NCBI GenBank assembly: GCA_947095535.1
Contig: OX352773.1
Span: 110,429,950-110,493,949 of the forward strand
From: Poecilobothrus nobilitatus
Taxonomy: Eukaryota > Arthropoda > Insecta > Diptera > Dolichopodidae
Direction: 5' to 3'
DNA: 64,000 nt
Part shown: positions 28,536 through 39,601 of the stretch, in pieces
Layout: each line of letters begins with the position of its first letter
Position numbering within the stretch: the stretch's first letter is position 1
Position numbers and translations under genes: made by a program
The notes under the pieces: model-generated
What the model was told of the DNA's origin: nothing
The model's database searches: none
Seen by the model: the letters and a program-made list of their open reading frames with translations, nothing else

Positions 28536-31500
28536 ATGTCTAAAAAATTTATTTTACAAAAATTTTTGAATTCAAGCTCGGTAAATTCGGAAATAATACG
28601 ATACTCTATTGAGAATGTCAGTTCGACTTTTGTGAAACGGTATAATATACGCGGTCGTAAGATAAAATTTATCATTAAACCAGGGAATTAGAATTTTCTG
28701 ATATTTGGGATATAATTTCGAAAGTTTTTCAGAGTAACTCAGAAGGTAAGTACAACATAGTTTTAAATTAAAGAACTTTAATATGCTAATTTTTTATGCT
28801 ATTTACTTTCTCTTCATATTTACAGGATTAAGTACGGACAAATTTTGTTTGGAAATTACGTATGTCAGGTAACCTGTTGGAAGCGGAAGAAAGGAATAAT
28901 ATCCATCAGAAATGAAGATAATTTATGTCTACCGCGATCAATTATTGCCGTAATAGCAAAAATTGCAAATTATAAAGAATATAAAAAAGTGCTCAATGAT
29001 ACTGGAAAGATTCAAACAGAATTAGCTTTGTGGCTAATAAAAATATCAGGAGTATCTATCCCTTTGGAAGGGTGTGGAATACTTGAATTAAAAAAATTCC
29101 AGGATGGTTTAAAAAATTATAACGTTGTTGTATATAAATATGGAACACAAGGCAGAGAAGTAATATTTGCTGGAGGCAATAGCGGTAAAAGAATTAATTT
29201 GTTACACAATAAACATCATTACAATGTAATTGTTTCACTCACTGCTGCATTTTCTGTAGATTATTATTGCGAACAATGTCACATTCCACATCATCATCGA
29301 AATCAACATAGATGTTCAAAGAGCTGCACTTGTTGTCAAAAATCACCCATATATCCTCAATATATAAAAAATATATTATGTAAGGACTGCAATCGTTCCT
29401 TTCGAGGTCAAATGAGTTTTGCGAATCATAAAGCCTCGACTTCAGTCAATATTAGCTTATGTGAGGAAATTAGAAAATGCAAAACCTGTCAAAAGTTTAT
29501 AAAGCAGGAAAAAAACATACATGTGGAGACATTTTCTGTAAAATTTGCGTCAACATTGTTCTAAAAGATCACCAATGTTACATTCAACAGGCCAAAAATA
29601 AGAGTAAAAATAAGAATAAAGAAGGAAGCTTCCGATACATATTTTATGATTTGGAAACTAGACAAGAAAAAATTATGTCAACGGAAATAAAACAACCTGA
29701 ATAGCTCGCATATTTTAAACGATCGCCAATACGGCTTTCGCAGCCATCGATCTACAGGCGATCTTTTAACTTGTCTTTGCGAGAAGCTCAACACCAGCAA
29801 CATTGTTCTGGTGAATCTGAGGTTGTAGCTCTCGATATCTCAAAGGTCTTTGATCGAGTATGACATTCTGCTCTTCTGAGCAAATGTCAGGCAATTGGGT
29901 TGGGAAGCACCTCCTGTGCATGGATTGAAGATTTTCTTTCGAATCGTCGTATTCGTATCCTTGTCGACAGTTTTATGTCTGACACTCTCTCCTTAATTTT
30001 TATTAATGACCTACTCAGTTCTACCCTCAATCCAATCTATAGTTTTGCCGATGACAGCACTCTGGTGGCATCGTATGATTTTTTAAAAAAATCGAATGCT
30101 ACTTCAACCGCAATAAGTTTAAAAAGGGAAATTATGGCTAGTTCAGTTAACCACGACCTAGCGAAAATAGCTGATTGGGGTGTTAACAAAAGAGTTGAGT
30201 TTAACAACTCCAAAACTCAAAGCTGTCAGATCTCTTGCAAAAGGGGTCAATCCATACCAATTCTACGGTTCCAAGGGGAAAATATACAGCGGTCTGCAAA
30301 TTTAAACATTTGCCAAATGTTTAGGTTTTCTTTTTCGCTGTAAAGCTTATTTTTCTCCTAGTGATCTGGCCAATATCTATAAAGCCTATATTCGACCGAA
30401 GATGGAGTATAATTATCACTTATGGGCTGGCGCTGCTCAAACATCATTAGGTTACCTGGACAAAATCCAAAATCGCGCCTTACGCCTGATTGGCGACCCT
30501 ACTGTTGAAGGTACCATTACTCCTCTTAACTCACGTCGAAACATTGGAACTTTATCTCTCTTTTATAGATATCCTGTTGGTAACGGCACTTGTTCTATTG
30601 AATTGAAATCAATAATGCTTCCTCGTAAACAATTCCAACGCAACACTAGGGGAGGCTCAAGTGCTCATTTCTACACTGTGAAAATTCCTAGGTGGTTTAA
30701 AACTGGTTATGGAAACTCTTTCATTGTGAGAACCGCTAAAATGTGGAATATGCTTCCATCCAACGTGTTCCCCCCTGATTCAAATGGTCCATTATACAAT
30801 TTGCAACTTTTCAAAACGAACCTATTCAGATTTGCCTCCAATTTACTCGCCAATTCTCCTCTAAATTCATATTTCCCCTGAACTCGTCTGCTTCTTGCTC
30901 AAACCTACAATAATTTTGTAAAAAGGAAAATTTTCCTCGAGTTTGGGTAGCGTGTAAAAAAAAAAAAAAAAAAACAACACGAGCCAAATTTATGTGTCAT
31001 TCAACAACGATGTCATATATGTATCGAAAACAATTCCTTAATTTTTTGTAGAGAAGGAGAAGGTTGTGGTTATAGAGAAAAACAGTTTGAAAAGGAATTT
31101 ATAATAAACAACTTAATGGTGTACATTTTAAAATTGAGGAACACATTTAAGCATATTACTGTCATTGCTCACAACGGCGTTTGATCACCAATTTATCTTA
31201 AACTATATCTTAAATGAAACCTCCATTCAACCAAAACGAAGTATGCGAGGAACAAAAATTATACTTATGAAAGTAGATAATATAAAATTCATATGGCTTA
31301 ATTATTTCCCAATGGCACTTGCAAAATTGCCAAAAGCATTTAACTTAACAGCTACACTGAAAAAGGGTTATTTTCCGCATTTATTCAACACGACAAAAAA
31401 TGCAAAATTACGAAGGATGTTTACCAGAAATGAAATATTATTCCCCTGATACAATGAAAGAAGGTGAACGCGAAGAGTTTTTAAAATGGTATGAAGGAAA

Positions 31501-32888
31501 TAAGAACTATAAATTCAATATGCAGAAGAAGATTAAGTATTAATATTGTGCGAGTGACGTAAGAATTTTGGCTGAAGCATGTGTGAGTTTTAGGACAATG
31601 TTCTTAGAAGAATGCAAAGTTGAACCATTTTTGGGAGCTACAACAATAGCATCTGCATGTAACCTCGTATATCGTCGAAATTTTATGAAACCTAATACAA
31701 TAGGTACCATTCCTAAAAATGGATACAGACTAGGAGATAAACATTCAAAAATTGCCATACAGTGGTTAATTTGGGAACAAGATTCACGGCAAATTAATTT
31801 AGAATGTGTATTAAATGGTAGAGAAAAAATTGTTGGGGGCTTTAAGGTAGATCGTTATTGTGAAAAAACCAAAGAAATATTTGAATTTTATGGATGTTAT
31901 TACCACGGGCATCCAAAATGTTTAACAAGCAATCGAGATGCGAGCTTATTCAAAAGTAACAACGATACACTTAACCAAAAGTATGAAAGAACGGTAGTTA
32001 GAGCCGAACATCAAAAGTCTTGGATACAGGTTAATTGAAATGTGGTAATGTGAATTTCGTGAACAAATGAGATATAATAAAAATATGGACTACTTGCAAA
32101 ATCATCCATTAATTAATATTACACCTTTAAACCCCCAGATGCATTTTATGGAGGAAGACCCGGAAATACGTATACACATTATAAATGTAAAGCTGGAGAA
32201 AAAATTAAATATATAGATGTGTGTTCTTTGTATCCATATGTTTGCAAACGAGGAAAATTTCTATAGAGGTATGTCAAATTCTACCTATAAATGAAGAAAA
32301 TAAAGTGGTGAGTTGGCAATACAAAAATGAAGTTGAAACTTCTTTACCAACTGTTAACGTTAGCATAGCAGCTTTCAAAACAACACAAGCTCGTCTTAAA
32401 CTTTAGAGTTATTTGGAGAAGCTTGATAATAGAGTTTTATATTATGACACAGATTCTGTCATTTATATCTCTCGAATATGACCCCCCAACAGGGGAATTT
32501 GTAGGAGAAATGACAGATTAATTAGAGTGCTTTGGTGCTGGAAGTTACAATAACAGAGTTTGTCTGTGAAGGTCCTAAAAATTATGCGTACGAAGTGTAC
32601 TGCACAAAAGATAGCAGCAGAATATTTGTATGCAAAGTAAAAGGAATTCATTTAAGTTATTAGGCTTCACAAAAAATTAATTTTGATACGATCAAAGAAG
32701 CGATTTTAAATCCTGCAGAAAACGAAAATATGCTTGTAATTTCAGATAATATTCGTAGAAATAAAGTACACGAAGTACTTACAGTTCGCGAAATAAAAAA
32801 ATATTTTCCTAAATCAGAAAAACGGAAATTTAATGAAGATGGTAATTCTTTTCGATATGGATATAAACGACTGCAAAAAGAATATTAA
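28536..32888 (+). pseudogene. Element C: Polinton family B DNA polymerase, LINE-interrupted and internally deleted
   Basis: The region starts near ATG 28536. The N-terminal domain carries ISIRNEDNLCLPRS and a Cys/His-rich finger region (CEQCHIPHHH, CTCCQKS, CKDCNRSF). A frameshift near 29500 precedes Exo I (FYDLETRQE). A LINE then interrupts the gene at 29696/29697. After it come Exo II (FDHQFILNYIL), LNYFPMALAKLPK, FYGCYYHGHPKC, motif A (DVCSLYP) and motif C (YYDTDS). Roughly 270 codons including motif B are missing near 32262. Several stops and frameshifts follow to the end at 32888. A possible GT-AG intron-like segment (about 28746-28825) is present near the N-terminus but could be chance. 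Confidence 0.85.
29697..30970 (+). mobile_element. 5'-truncated Jockey-type LINE inserted in the polymerase gene
   Basis: Flanked by direct repeats AAAACAAC (29689-29696 and 30971-30978) and ending in a poly(A) run, a hallmark of target-primed reverse transcription. Coding remnants: RQYGFRSHRSTGDLL, a palm region with FADDSTL (catalytic F-A-D-D), AGAAQTSLGYLDKIQNRALR, and the 3' end WNMLPSNVFP. Frameshifts break it into several frames (29900-30343 and 30402-30881 are the longest). A younger event than the Polinton insertion. Confidence 0.9.
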
Positions 32889-32988
32889 AAAATAAAAACA
32901 AATAAAACTAGAATTTGATATTATGTTAGAATTTCTATAAAACAAATCACTATAAATGCAAAATGTAAATAAATAACTTTACAATTAT

Positions 32989-33919
32989 TTAAATAATGTC
33001 TTTTGTATTTATCCAAGTATTATGTGTGTCATCAAAACCTAGCCATTTAACAAAAACTCTGCTTTTTCAGAATTTTTTCTACAAGATAAGTATCTGGGTA
33101 TTTTACAGATGTAAGCTCAGCTTGATAAAAACAACCTCCAGAAATTGGCGTATCAGTATAGTCCGATAATTGATATGTAACAGGATAAGTATTATTGATT
33201 TATCAATCTAAAATACTTCAGTAGACCAATACGGTTGATAACCTTTTTCGAAATGTCCTTTATTTACTTATTCTTACAAAATTTCCAACTTTAAATTTAC
33301 TTTTTTGAAAAATTTTAGGCTCAGTATATACATTTCTAAGTATATTTTTTTCGTTTTTCTTTGTAATTTTTTCAGGAGGAAGTTTTGTTGTGCTATGTTT
33401 GGTTGAATTATACTGCTTTATTAATGATTGTACAATAGGTAACCATTTATAATTCCCGTTTAAACTAAATTTTTTCCACATAGAATTGTTTAATGTACGG
33501 TTAAATCGTTCAACAATTGATGCTTTTAATTTGCTAAATGTGTGATAATGTTTGATTGATTTTTCTTTTATATAATTTTAAAATTGTGAATTAAAAAATT
33601 CCTTGCCTTGATCAGAGTGAATATTTTTTGGTATAACTTTAGCTCTACTAATAATTGATTTTAAGGCATTTAAAACATTTGCAGCATTTTTTGTTTCCAC
33701 AGGTTCAGCATAGGCATATTTGAAAAAAGTATCAATGACCGTCGACATATATTTATATCCATTATTAAATTTTCGATAAGGTAACATTTCGACTAAATCG
33801 ATTTGCCATGTGTCATTTAAACGTTTCTGCTTCAATTTTCTTCCAAGAAATTTACGTCTTGCCTGTCTATGAATTTCAGTTACTATTTGGGATCTTGACA
33901 TTTTATTTATATTAAACAA
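32989..33919 (-). pseudogene. Element C: Polinton integrase with chromodomain, frameshifted
   Basis: 33919-33578 has the N-terminal zinc-less region and first catalytic Asp (WQIDLVEM) and the second (IHSDQGKEFF). 33481-33260 continues with YNSTKHSTTKLPPEK and VGNFVRISK. The chromodomain-like end (VFVKWLGFDDTHNTWI) runs to 32989 in another frame. The segment with the catalytic Glu (SIVERFNRT) lies between the first two frames. Opposite in orientation to the element B integrase relative to the polymerase gene. Confidence 0.82.
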
Positions 33920-34051
33920 TTATGTCAATTAATTTTAAAAATGTTAAAGGTATGAAGATAATAATTATTGTATATAAAATAATAGACCAAAGCATGATTT
34001 AAACTAACCATTTGTTTGAATCTATTTTGCTTTTATACTTTTCTATATGAG

Positions 34052-34058
34052 TATATAA
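34052..34058 (+). promoter_or_regulatory. TATA-like box of the acidic-protein gene
   Basis: TATATAA 46-52 nt upstream of ATG 34104. Confidence 0.35.
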
Positions 34059-34103
34059 GCGAGTTTTTATTTGTAATTTTAACTAATTTCCATTCTGACT
34101 TTT

Positions 34104-34417
34104 ATGGAACAAAACTCTAAAATGCAAGCTGATTCTACAACATATCCATTTGGCGAAACTACCCGAGTAAATACTAAAAGCCAGATTCAGGATGATACAA
34201 TTACATCAACTATGGAAGATGAGGAGTTGGAAGATACAAAAGAATTTGTGCCGCCTCTGCAGATAGATGAATCAGAATATGAAACTGAAGAAGGAATTGA
34301 AGAACAAATTGAAGAAGAAGAGGAAGAAGTTCAGTTTCTCAAATTTGGGATGTAAATAATCAGCAGGGAGATCCTGATTATTTCAATGATTTAATAATCC
34401 TAAATAATTTTAATTAA
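34104..34417 (+). pseudogene. Element C: small acidic protein, one frameshift
   Basis: ATG 34104 opens 83 codons beginning with the family motif ADSTTYPF, followed by ITSTMEDEELEDT and a long Glu-rich run. A frameshift near 34340 moves into the frame with the C-terminal family motif NNQQGDPDY, ending at 34417. Same family as 6937-7290 and 16643-16915. Confidence 0.6.
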
Positions 34418-34504
34418 ATAATCCAATTAAAAATATTTCTTTATCTAAACATATAAATAAAAAAAAAATTATTATATTATTTGTTGTGATTTATTTTATT
34501 TGTT

Positions 34505-35045
34505 TTTATGTAGTATATTACAGATTTTTTCTTTTAGAATTACAGGAATTTCAAAAAATAGTCTTGAATTATTGTACATTAAAACGTTGCATTGGTATAT
34601 AAATTTTTTGTTGTAACTTTAATACCTGTTGTTCATAACATCATTTCAGATATTCTGCAACATATTCTTTTACATTTAACTCAGCTGTTTTATTATAGGT
34701 CATTACTGCGTGAAGAAACTCGTTCAAATTGTAAAAATTTTCTGCTTCTTCTCTGTTAATAGTTATGCTTTGCCCGTTCGCCGATCTTAGCCCATAATGA
34801 AAACACTGTTTTATATCTTTGATCATCTGTTCTTCGAGTTTTTTGTTAAATTGGTAATAAAATTTATTCCGTTCATGAAATTTTAAAGCAATTGTCTTTT
34901 TACCAATACGATGAAATATGCTTGAAACTTCAAGCAATTCACAATCAAACCCAACAGAAATTTTTAATGCATGACTCTTATTGAGAAAATATGTATAACT
35001 TAGCAATAAATTTGTCGTTTGACCTGGTTCCTCAATTGCTTTAAA
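34505..35045 (-). pseudogene. Element C: broken copy of the 16982-17509 protein
   Basis: 35006-34641 aligns with the element B protein (LSYTYFLNKSHALK, LHAVMTYNKTAELNVKEY). The frame remains readable upstream to about 35045 without an ATG, and downstream the tail (IYIPMQRFNV) is in other frames. Unknown function. Confidence 0.6.
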
Positions 35046-35072
35046 TTTACTAAAAATTGTTTATGTTGCTTT

Positions 35073-35562
35073 TTATTTATACGATTTAGGAATACAGGTT
35101 TGTAACGAGTTATATTTTCCAAATACATGTTGAAAAGTATTTAGAATCAATTTGTCGTTTTCTACATAATTTCTTTTTTTAAAATTTTTTAAAAAGGCGT
35201 TCATCTATAACCGCAGCATCTATACCACGTATAGACACAACAATATTGTCCACATACATCTGAGTAGTTACTTTGTAATTGTTTCTCATTAAAAATTATA
35301 TATTTGCTTTTTAAGTAACTCAAAATTTCTAATTTATTAGGTTTTCTACCAAAAGAATCAAAGTATTCAATACAAGCATTCTTCGGAATATAAATAGCTC
35401 TAACCAATGTGTTCCTGGTTCCTTTGCTTTATCAGTGTTTACAATTAAAAAAGTTTGTCTTTTAATTATTTTGGGGAATTAATCTAAAGCAAAAACTACT
35501 TTGAAAAATTTACGTGTGTTCTTATTACATTTTAATACATTACATATTTCTAAAGTATTCGT
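35073..35562 (-). pseudogene. Element C: adenovirus-type protease, start lost and frameshifted
   Basis: Homologous to 17536-18030. The ATG position reads ACG (35560-35562). An in-frame stop follows LD in the N-terminal third and a frameshift near 35400 removes the His block from the main frame. The FDSFGRKPN and DVCGQYCCVY blocks are still readable (35407-35201). The codon that is a stop in element B is CAA here. Confidence 0.78.
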
Positions 35563-35883
35563 CAATCAAATTGGCACAAGTCATAAACTTTTGTTTTTTC
35601 TTTAATGTAGTTCGTGAAAAATTCTTTTTTATATAATAATATCAAATTTTTCAAGTGTTTGACAGAGATCTTTATTTAATCTATCGTTATAAACAGCTCC
35701 AAAAGAATAATTTTCAAAATCGTCATTTATAAAATCCCTAGTTGGAAATTTATACTTGAGCTCTTCTACAAACTTTTTACAAGGTTCTTTAATTCCAACT
35801 ATACAAATATCTTTCGCCAATAAGGTACCATCATTACCATCACAACAAAATGTTACATCCAGAAGTGCACAAGACAATGACAT
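35563..35883 (-). pseudogene. Element C: short DnaQ-like gene, C-terminus broken
   Basis: 84 residues readable from ATG 35883 to 35629, homologous to 18027-18359 but with about 15 differences and one extra residue. The last about 25 codons are out of frame. This marks the edge of the nearly identical block that lies immediately to its right. Confidence 0.6.
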
Positions 35884-35917
35884 TTTGCCAAATATTCATA
35901 TTTACTTTTATGTATGC

Positions 35918-35925
35918 TATTTATA
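35918..35925 (-). promoter_or_regulatory. TATA box overlapping the element C capsid stop
   Basis: Same CTATAAATAGC arrangement and 35-42 nt spacing as at 18394-18401. Confidence 0.5.
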
Positions 35926-37154
35926 GGTTTGTGAATATATTTCGATTTTTATCAATTTGTATGCTTGCATCAAATTCTCCATAAACAATAGCAGTGAGTG
36001 TAGATGTAAGTGGTTTTGATAGCCTTGCCTCAATTCTAACCGTACCCTGGTTTAGTAAAAATTGACATACTTCATTTCCAGATGCATCTGGAATTAAATC
36101 AAAAGCTAGTATAAAAACTCCATTACTAAACATAGACTTTGTTATCTGATGACATTTATCATTGTGGTAAATTTCAGTTCCTGAAAAAAGTGTACTGTAT
36201 GCTCTTGTACAGGAATTATTTTCATCTGAAAATCTGGTTTCAATTGCTGAATTAGGTATTTGAACACCATTTACGTTTAACACAAATTGTGAAATATCAA
36301 AATGTTGAATATCAAAATTGTATGGGTTTTTTGATCTTTTTCCAGAGTAACCCACATTTTCTGTCATGCAAAAAATTATTGTATTTAGCAACTGCCCAAT
36401 GAAAATTGGAATTGTAAAACTTTTTATTTCAACGTGTTTATAGTTATATTTAGCATTGGATTTCCCAAGAACAGCATTGTGTGCTAACAGTACGCTTGGA
36501 TTAACGGTAACATGTCTTATAAATAGCGTGGCTTCTATAATTTTTAATTGTGATTCATCAGAGTCGTCTGCAAATAGATAAAAATCTAGTTTTTCAAGTG
36601 TTAAAACTATACGAATGTCAACATTCTTTATAAGTAGAGTAGGTTGATTAAACATATCTACGTGTAGTTTTGGCGCTCTTTTGAACCATTTTATCAGATT
36701 GAGCTATATTTGCTTTATCTAAAATCCATCCTGCACATTCTAAATGAGTTGCAGCAGCATCTGTACTATAATTTAATAAAGATTCAATATAAGCTCTATA
36801 GTGATAATTTCCATCAGATGGTGTTATATTTTTACCATTTAATTGAACATTACATTGTTTTATTAAAGAATGTAAAATGTTATTAGCTACACTTGGTTGT
36901 GTTATTTTTCCTTCAGCATTTTTATCATTATTCCATTAAGTTCCATCTTTCTTTAAGATCTATACTTTTAGTCTCAAATATGTAGAAGACAAAGCTCTAT
37001 ATGTATCGCCATGACCCAGTGAAACAAATTCAATAGTTGAAGGGTTGTCTAAAGAAACAATAGGATTGTAGGAAACTTCTTCAGATCGTAAAATGCTAGA
37101 CTGAATGGGTTGAGTTTTAAAAATATCCAACTCAGATTTCATACACTCAATCAT
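35921..37154 (-). pseudogene. Element C: Polinton major capsid protein, multiple lesions
   Basis: Almost identical to 18397-19703, including both nonsense codons near the N-terminus (the frame stops at 36960 as it does at 19509). It additionally has a 43-bp deletion around 36670 and a 30-bp in-frame deletion around 36405 that removes ten residues. Since B lacks these deletions, C is the derived copy for this block, or both descend from a third inactive copy. Confidence 0.85.
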
Positions 37155-37156
37155 AA

Positions 37157-37605
37157 TTAATTAAAAATATCTGTTTGTTTCTTTTTGTTATTATCTTTGC
37201 TTCGTTTTGACGTAAAATAGTTTAAATTTTTAATGAATGGTCTTTTTATAGCTTTTCGTTTTCTTTTATCAGAACCATACATTTCATTCAGTTTTCGTAC
37301 GGCACCACGTCGTACATTTTTAACAGTCTCTTTACTACGATCTTGCATAACTTCTTTTACATTTACACCAGATGCAATATCAGATAAAGCATTGATACCA
37401 GAGTTAATAACCTCTTTTTTCAAAATATCAGCCCCTGAAGTATATTTATGGTCTCAAATATCTAAAAAGTCCCCCAAAAAAGCTTCCCAATCCACGACCT
37501 CTTTGACGTTGAATGTAATGAATACGTTGAATGTAATAAACGGCCGATATCATCAAGTCCTCTACCAGATTGAATTAAATAACACTTATCATATACTCTC
37601 TCCAT
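37157..37605 (-). pseudogene. Element C: pX-like basic minor capsid/core protein, frameshifted
   Basis: Start ATG 37605. The C-terminal frame 37423-37157 is intact (KKEVINSGINALSDI, RRGAVRKLNEMYGSD, KRKRKAIKRP). It shares the frameshift of the element B gene but lacks its 56-bp duplication. A short extra stretch lies near 37507-37530 relative to B. Confidence 0.65.
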
Positions 37606-37651
37606 AATGAATAAAATAAAATAATATATAGGTTTGTAAAATCGCTTTTAT

Positions 37652-38594
37652 TTATACTTTTTTAAAATGTAATACAATTTTTGTTGGAATTGAACTATTG
37701 GAAAAGTTTATTTTGTATCCATATTTATCACATAAAAGTAATGAAATGTTATTAAATGATTTCTCCACATTGCAATATTGAATATTACTGAATTCTTTTA
37801 CAGTATCAGTGAAAGAATTTTGTATGTTAACAGATCTTAAACACCTTATATCTTTATCACCTATTTTTTGCGGTTCAATTATGTCTGTGTATATAGAAAA
37901 CATATTTGGTTTACTAATGGGAATCAATTGTACACTATCTATAAAAGTTTTGAAAGCTTCTATTACACGTGATTTATATTTTTTAAAATCTGTAACTTTA
38001 AAAGATAGTTGATTGAAACATGTTGTCAAAAGTCCTTCGAGGGTATAAGCGTAATTTGCTCTTATTTTTATATCTATTTTAGGCTTGGTAACACATATTG
38101 TGGTGTAACTTAAATTTGTAGGCATCTTCTCAGCTTTTGTTGGTTGTGTATAATGAACTTCATCGTTTATAAAATTAAAAATTCCCCAAATCAACTGTCG
38201 TTCCACTTCTTTTCTTGTAAACCTATTAAGTGGGCGTATATTTTGAATTAGTGTTGGTAGTAGAAAAACTTTCCAGTCGCATATCATTTGTTTTTTGTAT
38301 GGTGTTTTATATATGTTTTGTATGGTGGTTTTTATATGATGTTTCAACTCCTATCATATCTTTCTGCATACCTTTAATAAATATTTGAGTACTTTTTTCC
38401 CATTCTTCAACATACACATTTGGAACGAAATCATTAACATACATTTCTGAAATACCTACTTTCCACCTTGAATCACACATGTATTTATTCATTTTATTTG
38501 TAAAAGATGATAATGAATTTTCTGGATAATAGTTCATAGATGAATCACTGAGTAAAGTGACATAAAATTCATCATTTACTTGTATGTTGTCCAT
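37652..38594 (-). pseudogene. Element C: penton protein, one frameshift
   Basis: Same two-frame structure as 20247-21189 (38594-38307, then 38347-37652). The 231-residue C-terminal reading differs from element B at a single residue (Glu to Lys near residue 73). The frameshift is shared with B. Confidence 0.83.
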
Positions 38595-39269
38595 GAGCTT
38601 ACAGATTTATTCTTACGAATTGGAAAATTAAGTTCTGTTTGAGTACTACCTACTGATGACCTTAAAACACGTCTTGATGAATTATTCAACTCTTTGCTAT
38701 TTATAGTTTTTTCTTTTTTCGTTGGTGGGCTTGGGCTATCTAAAGGAACAGTTATAATGTCTCCTGTATCAGTTTCAAAAATTTGTACATTTTGATTTCT
38801 AATTGATTTTCTTTTTCTAAGACGTTCTCCAACTAAAGCAGCTGACAATGCTTTTGTTAAAACATTTTCCTGAATTTCATCATCTAAATACTTCGTCATC
38901 AGCTTCTTTTTCATATACTTCTTCTCCTTCTTCACGAACAACTTGTATTCCAACATTCTTATATTCAGGAAAATGCGATTGAGTTTCCGCATCTATATAC
39001 ATTGGTTTTGCACGCGTTTGAGTACCTTTTGTTTCCGTAATTTTTATTTTCTCCTCTTTATTTCTAGGAAGTTGTCGTTTTTTGTTTCTTATTTTATATA
39101 GATTTTGTCTGTATAAATACCATTTTTGAGTGTCCGTGAGATGTTTATTTAACAATATTTTTTTCATATTTTTATCCAACTCATTAAGTTCAACGTCCAC
39201 ATTTTGCTTCATTCTTTCATAAATCTCAGGTTTTAAAATTATCATTTTATTAAATGTTGTATTATTCAT
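38576..39269 (-). pseudogene. Element C: coiled-coil-like structural protein, frameshifted
   Basis: Near-identical to 21171-21862. The frame from ATG 39269 stops at 38880 because of an extra base, where B instead lacks a base. The remaining part continues in the frame ending at 38576. Confidence 0.6.
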
Positions 39270-39601
39270 TTTATAAAATTTCCGATTATCCCTGATAGTA
39301 TTGCACCAAGAAGTGTAGGTAAAAATCCACCACGTTGAATAATGATTTTTCTTTCGCTATTTATAGATTTTTTCCCGCAAATAAGTGATCTTAATTCTTT
39401 TTTATACTTTCGCAATTGGGTTGTTGCTTTTTTACTCAGATTACAATTACCTTTTAAAATATTTAAAGAGATTTCGCAAAATGTTTTTATTACTTCAGGG
39501 TCACAGTGTTTTATAATTACTTTCTGGAATTTTGGTTTAGATGTTTTTAATAGGTGCAATATATGTCGATTGGTCTTCAAACGTTTCATATTCCTCCCCA
39601 A
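39266..39601 (-). CDS. Element C: HCDPE/GGFLP-tail minor virion protein
   Basis: Intact 111 aa. Basic N-terminus (MKRLKTNRHILHLLK), conserved HCDPEVIKTF core, Lys-rich middle, and a hydrophobic C-terminus GGFLPTLLGAILSGIIG that could be membrane-active, comparable to the GGVLPLIPIFAG segment in the PLA2 protein of element A. It overlaps the ATPase 3' end by 65 bp and the next gene by ATGA (39266-39269). Probably a virion component by position. Confidence 0.68.
   Translation of the reverse strand: MGRNMKRLKTNRHILHLLKTSKPKFQKVIIKHCDPEVIKTFCEISLNILKGNCNLSKKATTQLRKYKKELRSLICGKKSINSERKIIIQRGGFLPTLLGAILSGIIGNFIK

Noticed and set aside
28746..28830. A spliceosomal intron (GTAAGT...TTTACAG) in the element C polymerase gene.
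   Set aside because: Splice-like sequences are present, but stops and frameshifts on both sides make the reading uncertain, and Polinton polymerases are normally intronless in my understanding. Kept only as a remark.
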